This document shows, one piece after another, positions 8,933-16,531 of a stretch of DNA of 64,000 bases (positions within the stretch are counted from its first letter, which is position 1; the number at the start of each line of letters is the position of its first letter). The position numbers and the translations under genes are program-made. The notes beneath the pieces are model-generated. The model was not told the DNA's origin. It made no database searches and saw only the letters and a list, made by a program, of their open reading frames with translations. This stretch comes from Natronosalvus halobius (lineage in GTDB: Archaea > Halobacteriota > Halobacteria > Halobacteriales > Natrialbaceae), in the NCBI RefSeq assembly GCF_024138145.1, contig NZ_CP099997.1:1302001-1366000 (forward strand). The letters are read 5' to 3'.

Positions 8933-8963
8933 GCACGAAACGACGTGGTCGGGAGTCGCCGAC

Positions 8964-10055
8964 TCACAGCCCGAGGGCGGTCGCGATTGGGACGCCAGCC
9001 CACAGTGCGCCGACGAGATAGCCACCGATCGCTCCCGAATTGAGCAGCGGCAATCCGGCGTGCGGTCGGCCCTTGAGGACCATGGCCATCAGGACCAGCA
9101 GCCCCGCGAGCGTGCCCAGCACGCCACCCAACGCGGGCGCGTTGAGCGTGATCAGCGGGACATCGAGCGAGCCGACATCGAGGAAGGACGCGGCGCTGGC
9201 GACAAGGATGGTCGGGATGACGGCGTCACCGAGACCGATGAAGAGGGCGTCGCGAACGCCTTCGGGTTCTGCGTCCGGTTCTGGCCTGGGCTCTGTTCGC
9301 TCCAGCTCTCGTTCGTTCTCGACGGCCTCGGAATCGGTCGGTTCGACGGTGGAGCGTTCGAAATCGTCCGCATCGGCTTCCGAGGAACTGCCGTTGGTCG
9401 TCGCCGTCGATCCCGCGCCTCGATCTTCGATCTCACCGGGCACATCGCCAGCCTCGAGGAAGGAGTACGACAGCGAGGTCGGGACGACGAGGACGACGGG
9501 AATGTGCAGGTCCATCACGCCCTCGGCGAGGTCGAGCATGTGTTCCGTTCGATAGACGCTGATCGCGTCGTAGACGGCGAGCACGACGAGCAATACGAGA
9601 GCGGGCAAGAGGCCGAAGCTAATCCCGAAGAGGCCGGCCGCGCCCGCGCCCATGACGACGCCGGCGATGTCGATGACGTACCACTCGGGATAGATCACGA
9701 GGGCGGCTCCGACGCCCAGCGAGACGAGGAGGGGGAAGACACCGATCGAGCCGACCGTGGCGACGGACGGGAGAATCTCAGCGAAGACGAACCACGAGAG
9801 CAAGACGCTGACGCCGACGATGAGCCCCCGAATGATCCACTGGAGGTCGTACTTGAACGCCGCGAGCATGAACGCTGTCATCACGAGAATCGCCCCGACG
9901 TAGACCAGGCTGTTCGTCGGGTCGGAGGGGTCCTCGACGGCCTGCATCTCGGCGGCGGTGAACGGTTCGACGAGCGCGAGCGCGCCGAACTGGACGCCGA
10001 TAAAGAGCAGGCAGGTGAATCCAACCGCGCTGCCCAACCGAATCCGCTCGTTCAT
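8964..10055 (-). CDS. Presenilin-type intramembrane aspartyl protease (A22)
   Basis: A 363-residue multi-spanning membrane protein with the three signatures of presenilin/signal-peptide-peptidase enzymes. These are YD at residues 162-163, GLGD at 274-277, and a PAL-like GLPLLN at 334-339. Asp163 and Asp277 would be the catalytic pair that cleaves transmembrane helices. About nine hydrophobic segments can be seen. A long hydrophilic loop of about 65 residues (203-268), rich in Ser, Thr, Glu and Pro, separates the two catalytic helices, as the large loop does in presenilin. The ATG at 10055 was chosen because the sequence upstream is not membrane-like. Confidence 0.88.
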   Translation of the reverse strand: MNERIRLGSAVGFTCLLFIGVQFGALALVEPFTAAEMQAVEDPSDPTNSLVYVGAILVMTAFMLAAFKYDLQWIIRGLIVGVSVLLSWFVFAEILPSVATVGSIGVFPLLVSLGVGAALVIYPEWYVIDIAGVVMGAGAAGLFGISFGLLPALVLLVVLAVYDAISVYRTEHMLDLAEGVMDLHIPVVLVVPTSLSYSFLEAGDVPGEIEDRGAGSTATTNGSSSEADADDFERSTVEPTDSEAVENERELERTEPRPEPDAEPEGVRDALFIGLGDAVIPTILVASAASFLDVGSLDVPLITLNAPALGGVLGTLAGLLVLMAMVLKGRPHAGLPLLNSGAIGGYLVGALWAGVPIATALGL

Positions 10056-10112
10056 GGGTCGCGATTTGACCGGCCGTCGTATTGGTGTTGCGTTCTCGAG
10101 GCAGGCAATCTT

Positions 10113-10202
10113 CCGTCCGAATTCACCGACATCGCGGCGCTCGCCGGCGGCGGCGGACTCACCCTCGAGTAGCTGTGGCGTCGGGTGCCCGGGGACGAAA
10201 AC
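10113..10202 (+). pseudogene. Remnant of a C-terminal tail like that of the next gene
   Basis: Read in frame from 10113, this stretch gives PSEFTDIAALAGGGGLTLE, a stop (TAG at 10170), then LWRRVPGDEN. The intact tail of the gene ending at 11994 reads PGFTGVGALAGGGLAFE followed by WLRRRVDEDE. The two match almost position for position, with one inserted codon and TGG changed to TAG. It looks like the last piece of a degraded paralogue left in the gap. No start or body of a gene remains. Confidence 0.55.
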
Positions 10203-10410
10203 GCCGCCGATCAACGCACGAGGTACCTGGATCGGCCACTGAACGTATCATTTCGTAGAAACGAAGCGGGGCCCGGTTTCGTGAACGGTTATTTTCGACC
10301 CAGGGACGTGGTCCGTTGCTCCCGGCGCAATCGTCTCACGAGTACCGTTTCGATGTCGAAATTGAGTTACCGAAACAGTAGATAACTGGGTAGCGTCAAA
10401 GGGCCCGCGT

Positions 10411-11994
10411 ATGTCAGACCACAGCCGACGAACGTTTCTCCGGCGTACCGGGCTAACGATCACCGCCGGAAGTGCCCTCGCCGCAGCGAGTGGGACGACT
10501 GCCGTCGCGTCGACGACGGCCGCCGACCCGGGCGACTGGCCTTCCCTCGGAGGGAGGCCCGGAAACAACGCACGGGTCGCATCGGGAATCGACGACCCCG
10601 GGTCTCTCGAGGTCGCCTGGTCGTGTGACTGCGGCGGCCACGTCGCGGTCGTCGACGAGACGGTCTACCTCCGAGCGGACGACGGCTCCGTACACGCCTA
10701 CGAAGCCGAGGACGGGTCACAGCTGTGGCAAACCGACGACCTCGGCGCCGATCGAACGCCAGCGTTTGCCGACGGAACCGTCTACGTCGGCGGCGACGGC
10801 CTCACCGCGGTCGACGCCGAAGACGGCGACGTTCGCTGGCAGCGAGACCTCGAGTACAGCGACGGAATTCGGTCGCCTAACGTCGCGGACGAAACCGTGT
10901 TCGTCGTCGGCGACGGCGTCCTCTACGCGATCGACGCCACAAGCGGCGAAGCGCACTGGCAGTTCGAACCGGACGACGGGGAGCTACACGAAATGTCGGT
11001 CCCGATCGACGACGGCGTCGTTTTCGTCGCGGACGAGACGCGCCTGTACGCCCGTGAGGCCAGCGACGGCTCCGAACGCTGGACGTTCGACCTCGAGGCC
11101 AACGACGACGATGGACAGTTCAGTACGGTCACGCCGGTCGTTGACTATGGCATCCTGGCCGTCGGTTACCAGGACGAATCGGACGCTGGACTCTCCTACC
11201 ACGATGTCGAATTCGGAGGTCGAATCGCTCGCGTGGCCGGTCGAGCGCACAACCACCCACCCGTGATCGGCTCTGAACTCGTCTACACCGTCGACGGGAC
11301 GAACAACGACACCGCTACGGGCCACGACATCGAGACGGGAGAGAAAGCGTGGGATCCAGAGCCGTCCGGCGAAGGGACCAGTCCGCTCATCATCGACGAA
11401 GAGCACGTTTACGCCGGTCTCGAAAGTGGCCCAGGATCGACCGATGGGGACGAGGAGTCCTGGATGCGGTTTTTCGCGTTCGACGCCTGGGACGGCTCCG
11501 TCGAGTGGGAGAGAGACACCAGGACGGTACTGAGTCCCCTCGCACTCGTCGACGAAACGCTCTACGTTGGGAGCGTCGACGGCGAGGCGCTGGCTGCGTT
11601 GCGACCGGACGGCGAGGGCAACGACGGAAAGAACGGAGACGACGAGTCCGACGGGGGGAGCGAGATCGACGATGATACCGACGAAGAGGACGGCTCCAAC
11701 GAAAGAGGGGATTCTGACGACGGTGGTTCCGAAAACGATTCCAGTGATATCAGCGAGGGCAACGAGAGCGACAGTACCGACGACTCGAGCGGTTCTGATG
11801 AGACGGACGACTCCAACGACACCATCGGCTCCAACGACTCCAGCGACGAATCCGCAACCGAAGATGGCGGATCGTCGGCCGACGAAACGGACGACTCGAC
11901 CCCCGGATTCACCGGCGTTGGCGCGCTCGCCGGCGGTGGACTCGCCTTCGAGTGGCTGCGACGCCGAGTCGACGAAGACGAACACGAGGAGTAA
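10411..11994 (+). CDS. Exported PQQ-like beta-propeller protein
   Basis: A 527-residue protein. A Tat signal (residues 1-34, RRTFLRRTG then an Ala-rich stretch) directs export of the folded protein. The middle (about 45-400) contains repeated blades of the type VYxGxxDGxxYALDAxDGxxxW, the PQQ/YncE-like propeller. A Ser/Asp/Glu/Asn-rich linker of about 110 residues follows. The C-terminus PGFTGVGALAGGGLAFEW plus RRR resembles a PGF-CTERM anchor but has a weak hydrophobic core and an acidic extension. A surface location is likely. Substrate and role are unknown, and no cofactor-binding residues are obvious. Confidence 0.8.
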   Translation: MSDHSRRTFLRRTGLTITAGSALAAASGTTAVASTTAADPGDWPSLGGRPGNNARVASGIDDPGSLEVAWSCDCGGHVAVVDETVYLRADDGSVHAYEAEDGSQLWQTDDLGADRTPAFADGTVYVGGDGLTAVDAEDGDVRWQRDLEYSDGIRSPNVADETVFVVGDGVLYAIDATSGEAHWQFEPDDGELHEMSVPIDDGVVFVADETRLYAREASDGSERWTFDLEANDDDGQFSTVTPVVDYGILAVGYQDESDAGLSYHDVEFGGRIARVAGRAHNHPPVIGSELVYTVDGTNNDTATGHDIETGEKAWDPEPSGEGTSPLIIDEEHVYAGLESGPGSTDGDEESWMRFFAFDAWDGSVEWERDTRTVLSPLALVDETLYVGSVDGEALAALRPDGEGNDGKNGDDESDGGSEIDDDTDEEDGSNERGDSDDGGSENDSSDISEGNESDSTDDSSGSDETDDSNDTIGSNDSSDESATEDGGSSADETDDSTPGFTGVGALAGGGLAFEWLRRRVDEDEHEE

Positions 11995-12068
11995 CGACTC
12001 GAGACTGACCCGAGGAGTACCAATTCGAGGGCGATCCGAGAGTAACGATACCAGGCAGACATCGACTG

Positions 12069-12116
12069 CCACTACGCCAGAGATCCGCCACTACGCCAGA
12101 GATCCGCCACTACGCA
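12069..12116. repeat. 19-bp tandem repeat, about 2.5 copies
   Basis: CCACTACGCCAGAGATCCG starts at 12069 and 12088, with a partial third copy at 12107, giving a 19-bp period. It lies in the convergent gap after the propeller gene. Confidence 0.8.
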
Positions 12117-12130
12117 CGAAACGCACGACG

Positions 12131-12409
12131 TTATCGTGCATACAGCGTCGACCCGACGAGGCCGGGCAGGTGAACGCTCGACTGCGGCGTAACCGCGAGA
12201 TACGGTCGGTCGACCGGACCGAACACGTCGACGACGCGACCGACGGTTTCGAGAGAGTCGTCCAGGACCATCGTGCCAATGGCGTTTCGTCCGCTATCGT
12301 CGCCAGTACCGCCCCCGCCGTCGTTGCCGTCGTCCCCGTCGCCCACAGGCTCAGCCCGCAATACTGCGAGCCCCTGGGCCGTCCGGACGACCGTTCCAAT
12401 CCGCCGCAT
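12131..12409 (-). CDS. gar1: H/ACA ribonucleoprotein subunit Gar1
   Basis: A 92-residue protein of the Gar1 family, which joins Cbf5, Nop10 and L7Ae in guide-RNA-directed pseudouridylation. The small beta-barrel is recognised by [10 protein letters not shown] at the start and GTMVLDDSLETVGRVVDVFGPVD in the middle, the core Gar1 pattern. An extra Gly/Asp-rich loop (about residues 22-42) is a haloarchaeal insertion. Its ATG at 12409 overlaps the stop of srp19 by one base within ATGA, so the two are an operon, an arrangement common in archaea. Confidence 0.85.
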   Translation of the reverse strand: MRRIGTVVRTAQGLAVLRAEPVGDGDDGNDGGGGTGDDSGRNAIGTMVLDDSLETVGRVVDVFGPVDRPYLAVTPQSSVHLPGLVGSTLYAR

Positions 12410-12690
12410 CACTCCCGCAGCGCGACGACGTACGCCGCGACTGCCTGGACGAGGTCGTTCTTTGTCGAATCGTCGGTTCCGCGGACGACGACCCGCCCCC
12501 GGGGCACCCAGTGCTCTCGCGAGTATGCCTTGTCGCGTTCGACGGTCGCGTCGTAGCCGATCTGCTGGACGGCCTTCGCGATTTCCTCGACCGTCGGCTC
12601 TTCGACTGCCAGCTCGAGGGGTACGCGTCGCCCCTCGGCCCGCGTGCGGGTGGAATCCAGGTACGCGGGCCAGATGACGTTCTCGACCAT
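12409..12690 (-). CDS. srp19: Signal recognition particle subunit SRP19
   Basis: A 93-residue RNA-binding protein that assembles on 7S RNA and helps recruit SRP54. The family start [22 protein letters not shown] is clear, followed by [30 protein letters not shown] and the basic, Arg-rich RNA-contact segment PRGRVVV. The length fits archaeal SRP19. It is the first gene of the srp19-gar1 pair. The 7S RNA gene itself is not seen next to it. Confidence 0.93.
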   Translation of the reverse strand: MVENVIWPAYLDSTRTRAEGRRVPLELAVEEPTVEEIAKAVQQIGYDATVERDKAYSREHWVPRGRVVVRGTDDSTKNDLVQAVAAYVVALRE

Positions 12691-13038
12691 GGGCCAACTC
12701 GGCGGGCGGGTGAGTAAACGCTTTTCAAAACGAGATGGCGCGCGCAGACGATGCGAAATCCGGTCTCGACTCGGTATGCGGCGTGGAATCGCGACTCGAG
12801 TGCCGTCACGAGCGTTACCGAGGGTCGACCCCTCGGTCGCTTGGGACGTGGTCGGCTGAAAGTCTGCTCGCCGTGGTGGAAGTCCAGGCGTTCGGTGAAC
12901 CTACCTGGCCTGTAGTCCCGGTGTGCTGGGAAATAAGGCGATCATACAGAGAGAAGGTACTATCGAATCCTTGGTCTGGTCTTTTTTCGAATTTTCAACT
13001 TGTCTCTAACAATATCTGGTGATGGTATCGGTGCTCGC
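12691..13038. other. 348-bp gap with a strong hairpin
   Basis: No coding sequence is supported. A 14-bp-class hairpin is present: AGCG-tt-ACCGAGGG (12811-12824), loop TCGAC, CCCTCGGT-CGCT (12830-12841), extendable by a G-T and a C-G pair. The last 80 bp are A/T-rich, with a T-run near 12982, and should hold the promoter of the next lipoprotein gene. Confidence 0.5.
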
Positions 13039-13947
13039 ATGGGTAACACCATCAAACGACGAACGGTGCTGGTGGCGACCGGGGTGGCCATGGGTTCGCT
13101 GAGTGGGTGTCTCGGATCGCTACAGGACAGCGGGCAGGAGGGATGCGTGCCACCGGGGCAGTACGACTGTCCCGATGGCGAGTTGATGGCGGTCCACGAG
13201 TTCGATGGCTGTTCCGTCGAACAGGTCGAAGGTGACTGTGCGATCACCGTGGAAGTGACCGAGTCCGAAGGCGAGGGCGAGGGAGACGGCTGCGACGCGT
13301 ACAGTTTCGAATGGACAGTCGACGACGACTGTGTCGTGTACTCCGTGCGTGTCTACGGTGGCAGCGATTGTGAGGATTACGACTACGGAGACGGTGAGAC
13401 CGAGGGGTTCGTCGAGACGGATCTCGAAGCGGGGCAGAGCGGACAGCAAGCCGGAATATCGAATATTCGGTTCTGTGGTGAACCTGAGGAAGACGACGGT
13501 GGTGACGATGGTGACGACGGCGACGGCAGTGACGAAGACAATGGCGGAGATGGAGACGACGGAGACAATGGCGGAGATGGAGACGACGGGGACAATGGCG
13601 GAGATGGAGATGACGGGGACAATGGCGGAGATGGGGACGGAGAAGACGACGGTAACGGCGATAATGGCGACGACGATGATGATAGTGGCAGCGGTGACGA
13701 CGGTGACGACACTGACGATGGCGACGACACTGACAACGGCGAAGACAGTGGCGACGGCGACGATAGCAGCGACGACGCTGACGATGGCGACGACGCTGAC
13801 GACGGCGACGACGCTGACGATGGCGACGACGCTGACGACGGCGACGATGGCAGCGACGACACTGACAACCAGGACGGGAAATCGAAAAAGGAAAAACGAA
13901 AGGAAGCGGCCGAAGAGCAATCGAAAACACAGCAGAAATGTGAGTGA
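13039..13947 (+). CDS. Cys- and Asp-rich lipoprotein
   Basis: A 302-residue protein. The signal with lipobox LSGC at about residues 19-22 predicts a lipid-anchored surface protein. The next 130 residues carry eight more cysteines in an extracellular-type domain whose end (RVYGG ... AGISNIRFC) resembles the VKGG/GISHVTFC module of secreted proteins. After that come about 120 residues of almost pure Asp/Gly/Asn repeats, including 9-residue GDGDDGDNG units coded by a 27-bp tandem repeat (13541-13640) and 6-residue DDGDDA units. A short basic tail rich in Lys/Glu and a final Cys end the protein. Disulfides and calcium or water binding are plausible; function unknown. Confidence 0.75.
   Translation: MGNTIKRRTVLVATGVAMGSLSGCLGSLQDSGQEGCVPPGQYDCPDGELMAVHEFDGCSVEQVEGDCAITVEVTESEGEGEGDGCDAYSFEWTVDDDCVVYSVRVYGGSDCEDYDYGDGETEGFVETDLEAGQSGQQAGISNIRFCGEPEEDDGGDDGDDGDGSDEDNGGDGDDGDNGGDGDDGDNGGDGDDGDNGGDGDGEDDGNGDNGDDDDDSGSGDDGDDTDDGDDTDNGEDSGDGDDSSDDADDGDDADDGDDADDGDDADDGDDGSDDTDNQDGKSKKEKRKEAAEEQSKTQQKCE
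13541..13640. repeat. 27-bp in-frame tandem repeat inside the lipoprotein gene
   Basis: ATGGCGGAGATGGAGACGAC recurs every 27 bp, about 3.5 copies, and encodes repeated Gly/Asp/Asn residues. The period is a multiple of three, so copy changes keep the frame. Confidence 0.75.
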
Positions 13948-14162
13948 ACGGAGGGACTAATCGACACACCGGGGCGAGCGAATCTACCCTACGTACGCTC
14001 TCGGCTTTTGTTCGATCCGACTAGCGTTCTCACGAGTACCTCGGACCCTGACCACCGTTCGACTCGAGCGTGACTACAGACTCGTCGAACAGAAGGTGGA
14101 CAACGAAACACCTCGCTGCAAGAATTCCGCGGTGATTCGGAAAGAACCTGCCGAGTCCGGAG

Positions 14163-15380
14163 CTACAGCCGACGGAGTCCGAGCAGACCCGCGATAGCGG
14201 CGAGCGCGACGGGAACACCGAAGCCGGGAATCGAATCCTCGTCGTCGGATTCGTTTGCGTCCTGATCTTCGTCTTCCGTCTCGTTCTCGCTGTCGTTCGC
14301 GTCGCTTTCGTTCCCGCCGTCGGCATTTTCTTCAGCGCTATCTTCGTCGGAGCCAGTCGTCTGCAGATCGGCCAGCGACTCCTCGTAGGATTCGTCGGCC
14401 GCCTCGAAATCCGCTTCGACCTCGGCGTAGGCGTCGGTGTGGACGGCGGCGAAGATATCCTCGATGGCCAAAACGACGTTCGGTCCGGGCTGGGCCATCG
14501 CGTTGGCGTCGACGCCGAAGTGCTGGTCCTCCTGCATCGCCGTCGTCTCGCCGACCGCGTCGGAGACGGGCGGTTCGTCGTAAGCGTCGTCGCCGTAGAG
14601 GATCCACTCGGGATCCTCGTCGATTATCGTCTCGTCGCTGATGATTCCCCAGCCCTCGATGCCAGCGTTCGCGGCCACGTTCTCGACGCCGGCTGTCGTC
14701 AGCACCTCGTCCTGGAACGTGCCGTTTCCGGCGGTGTAGACCTCGCCGTCAATCGCGTAGAGGGCCGACGGGCGCGGTTCGTCGGCGAGCGCGTCCTCGA
14801 TGATTGAGAGGCGCTCGTCCATCCACTCGAGGGTCACGTCACTGCCGTCGCAGGCGCCTGTAAGCTGGCCCGCCGTTTCGACGTCGGCGCGGACGTCGTC
14901 GAGCGATCCCGAGGCGTCGAAGACGTAGACGTCGATGCCGGCGTCTCGGAGCTGATTCAACTTGTCCTCCTCGAACGTTGCGAGGTTCGCCGCCAGGACG
15001 ATGTCAGGCTCGAGCGCGATGACCTCCTCGGTGATTACCGCACCGTCGTCGGCGGTGATGTCGGTCTTGCCCTCGGTTTCGAGCCCCTCGGTGTACGGAC
15101 CAATCGGCATGCCCTCGAGTCGGTCCTCGGCCCCGACGCTGTACACCAGTTGCGCGTCGCTCGGATAGAGCGCGACGATCGATTCTGGCGGTTCCTCTAG
15201 TGTCACCTGTTCGCCTGTCGCGTCCTCGAATTCGATCGGGTACTCGCACGTGGAGTCGGCCTGAGCCGGAGTCTGGATCCCGCTTGAAGCCGCTGGCGCA
15301 GCGCCCCCGGCAGCCAACACGGAACCGGCGCTCGCGGTGAGCGCGAGTAACGCGATCGTCACGATGAGTAGTCGTCGCAT
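14163..15380 (-). CDS. btuF: PGF-CTERM-anchored substrate-binding protein, BtuF type
   Basis: A 405-residue protein. Residues 1-24 are a Sec signal peptide. The body is a two-lobed class III binding protein for cobalamin-, heme- or siderophore-like ligands (EPPESIVALYPSDAQLVYSVG, then EVIALEPDIVLAAN). A long Asp/Glu/Asn/Ser linker leads to a PGF-CTERM anchor (SIPGF, hydrophobic stretch, LRRL), which archaeosortase is known to process. The neighbouring divergent btuC and btuD complete the transporter. The ATG at 15380 fits the shared TATA element; a GTG at 15395 is possible. The ligand cannot be fixed from sequence, and cobalamin is inferred from gene order. Confidence 0.85.
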   Translation of the reverse strand: MRRLLIVTIALLALTASAGSVLAAGGAAPAASSGIQTPAQADSTCEYPIEFEDATGEQVTLEEPPESIVALYPSDAQLVYSVGAEDRLEGMPIGPYTEGLETEGKTDITADDGAVITEEVIALEPDIVLAANLATFEEDKLNQLRDAGIDVYVFDASGSLDDVRADVETAGQLTGACDGSDVTLEWMDERLSIIEDALADEPRPSALYAIDGEVYTAGNGTFQDEVLTTAGVENVAANAGIEGWGIISDETIIDEDPEWILYGDDAYDEPPVSDAVGETTAMQEDQHFGVDANAMAQPGPNVVLAIEDIFAAVHTDAYAEVEADFEAADESYEESLADLQTTGSDEDSAEENADGGNESDANDSENETEDEDQDANESDDEDSIPGFGVPVALAAIAGLLGLRRL

Positions 15381-15404
15381 CGCCTGATGCTCCACGGCTA
15401 TCCA

Positions 15405-15416
15405 ATAAATATTTAT
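15405..15416. promoter_or_regulatory. Shared palindromic TATA element, btuF / btuC
   Basis: ATAAATATTTAT is a perfect 12-bp palindrome. It lies about 25 bp from both the btuF start (15380) and the btuC start (15440), so one element can act as TATA box for both divergent leaderless transcripts. Confidence 0.6.
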
Positions 15417-15421
15417 CTAAA

Positions 15422-15435
15422 GCAAGCGAGCTTGC
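15422..15435. promoter_or_regulatory. Inverted repeat in the btuC promoter
   Basis: GCAAGC-GA-GCTTGC is a perfect 6-2-6 inverted repeat between the TATA element and the btuC start. Its position suits a repressor operator. Confidence 0.45.
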
Positions 15436-15439
15436 CAAC

Positions 15440-16531
15440 GTGAAGCGATCCGGGCTCTCGTGGTCGATCGGGCTGGCGATACTGCTCGGTATCGTGATGA
15501 TCGGGAGCGCCGCCCTCGGACCAGTCCGGATCGAACCGTTCGTCGTCACGAAAGCGATGCTCAACGTGCTGATCGTCCCCGCGGGTCTCGAGTGGACCAC
15601 GATGGCGGTTCCGCTGCTCGAGCGACCGGTTCCTCGACCCGGGTTCACCTACGCCTCTATCTTCGGGTTCGATGTTCCCGCGAGCCACCAGACGATCGTC
15701 GGCGACGTCCGCCTGCCGCGGATTGCGCTGGCGGCCACGGTCGGCTTCGGCCTGGCCGCCGCCGGGACGGTGATGCAGGGGTTCTTCAGGAACCCCCTGG
15801 CTGACCCTTCCATCATCGGCGTCTCCACTGGTGCAGCCGCCGGCGCCGTTGCCGCCATCGCGTACCCAGCGCTAATCCCCTTCGCGAGCCTGCACCTCTC
15901 CGCGTTCGTCGGGGCCATCGCCACCGCGATGCTCGTCTACGCCATCGCAACCGAGGGTGGACGCACCCCCGTCACCACCCTCCTGCTCGCCGGCGTCGCC
16001 GTCCAGGCGTTCCTGGGCGCACTCATCTCCTACATGCTCGTCCATAGCGGTGACAGCCTCCGGGCGGCCGTCGTCTGGATGATGGGCCACCTCGGCGGGA
16101 GCAACTGGGGCGACGTCGGCTTCGCCCTCCCCGTCGCCCTCGTCGGCGTCGGCGTCCTCGGCGCCTACACCCGCGAGATGAACGTCCTCCTGCTCGGCGA
16201 GGAGGACGCCCACCACCTCGGGGTCGACGTCGAGCGAACCAAACTCCTCTTGCTCGTTATCGCCTCGGTCGTCACCGCTGCGGGTGTCGCCGTTGCCGGG
16301 GTCATCGGCTTCGTCGGCCTCGTCGTCCCGCACGTCCTGCGCTTGCTCGTCGGCCCCGACCACCGAATCCTGCTCCCGACGAGCGCGCTCGCCGGCGCGT
16401 CGTTTCTGGTCGCGACAGACACCCTCGCTCGGGCTGGTCCCGCGGAGGTTCCGGTCGGAATCGTCACGGCGGCCCTCGGCGCGCCGTTCTTCCTCTTTCT
16501 GCTCGTTCGACGGGAGGTGCACTCGCTGTGA
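15440..16531 (+). CDS. btuC: ABC permease, FecCD/BtuC family
   Basis: A 363-residue membrane protein with about ten hydrophobic helices, the BtuC-type importer permease. Family motifs are RLPRIALAATVGFGLAAAGTVMQGFFRNPLADP, cut here to its key parts RLPR and MQGFFRNPLA, then VVWMMGHLGG and GVIGFVGLVVPHVLR (the ATPase-contact loop). The start is GTG at 15440, 24 bp after the shared TATA element. It overlaps btuD by 4 bp and is divergent from btuF. Confidence 0.92.
   Translation: MKRSGLSWSIGLAILLGIVMIGSAALGPVRIEPFVVTKAMLNVLIVPAGLEWTTMAVPLLERPVPRPGFTYASIFGFDVPASHQTIVGDVRLPRIALAATVGFGLAAAGTVMQGFFRNPLADPSIIGVSTGAAAGAVAAIAYPALIPFASLHLSAFVGAIATAMLVYAIATEGGRTPVTTLLLAGVAVQAFLGALISYMLVHSGDSLRAAVVWMMGHLGGSNWGDVGFALPVALVGVGVLGAYTREMNVLLLGEEDAHHLGVDVERTKLLLLVIASVVTAAGVAVAGVIGFVGLVVPHVLRLLVGPDHRILLPTSALAGASFLVATDTLARAGPAEVPVGIVTAALGAPFFLFLLVRREVHSL

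Noticed and set aside
8880-10172. Open frame opposite the presenilin-like gene
   Set aside because: Antisense shadow over most of its length. Only its last part, which resembles a propeller tail, was kept as a gene remnant.
12691-13038. SRP 7S RNA gene next to srp19
   Set aside because: The conserved helix 8 motif (GGAAGG and AGCAG) was not found on either strand.
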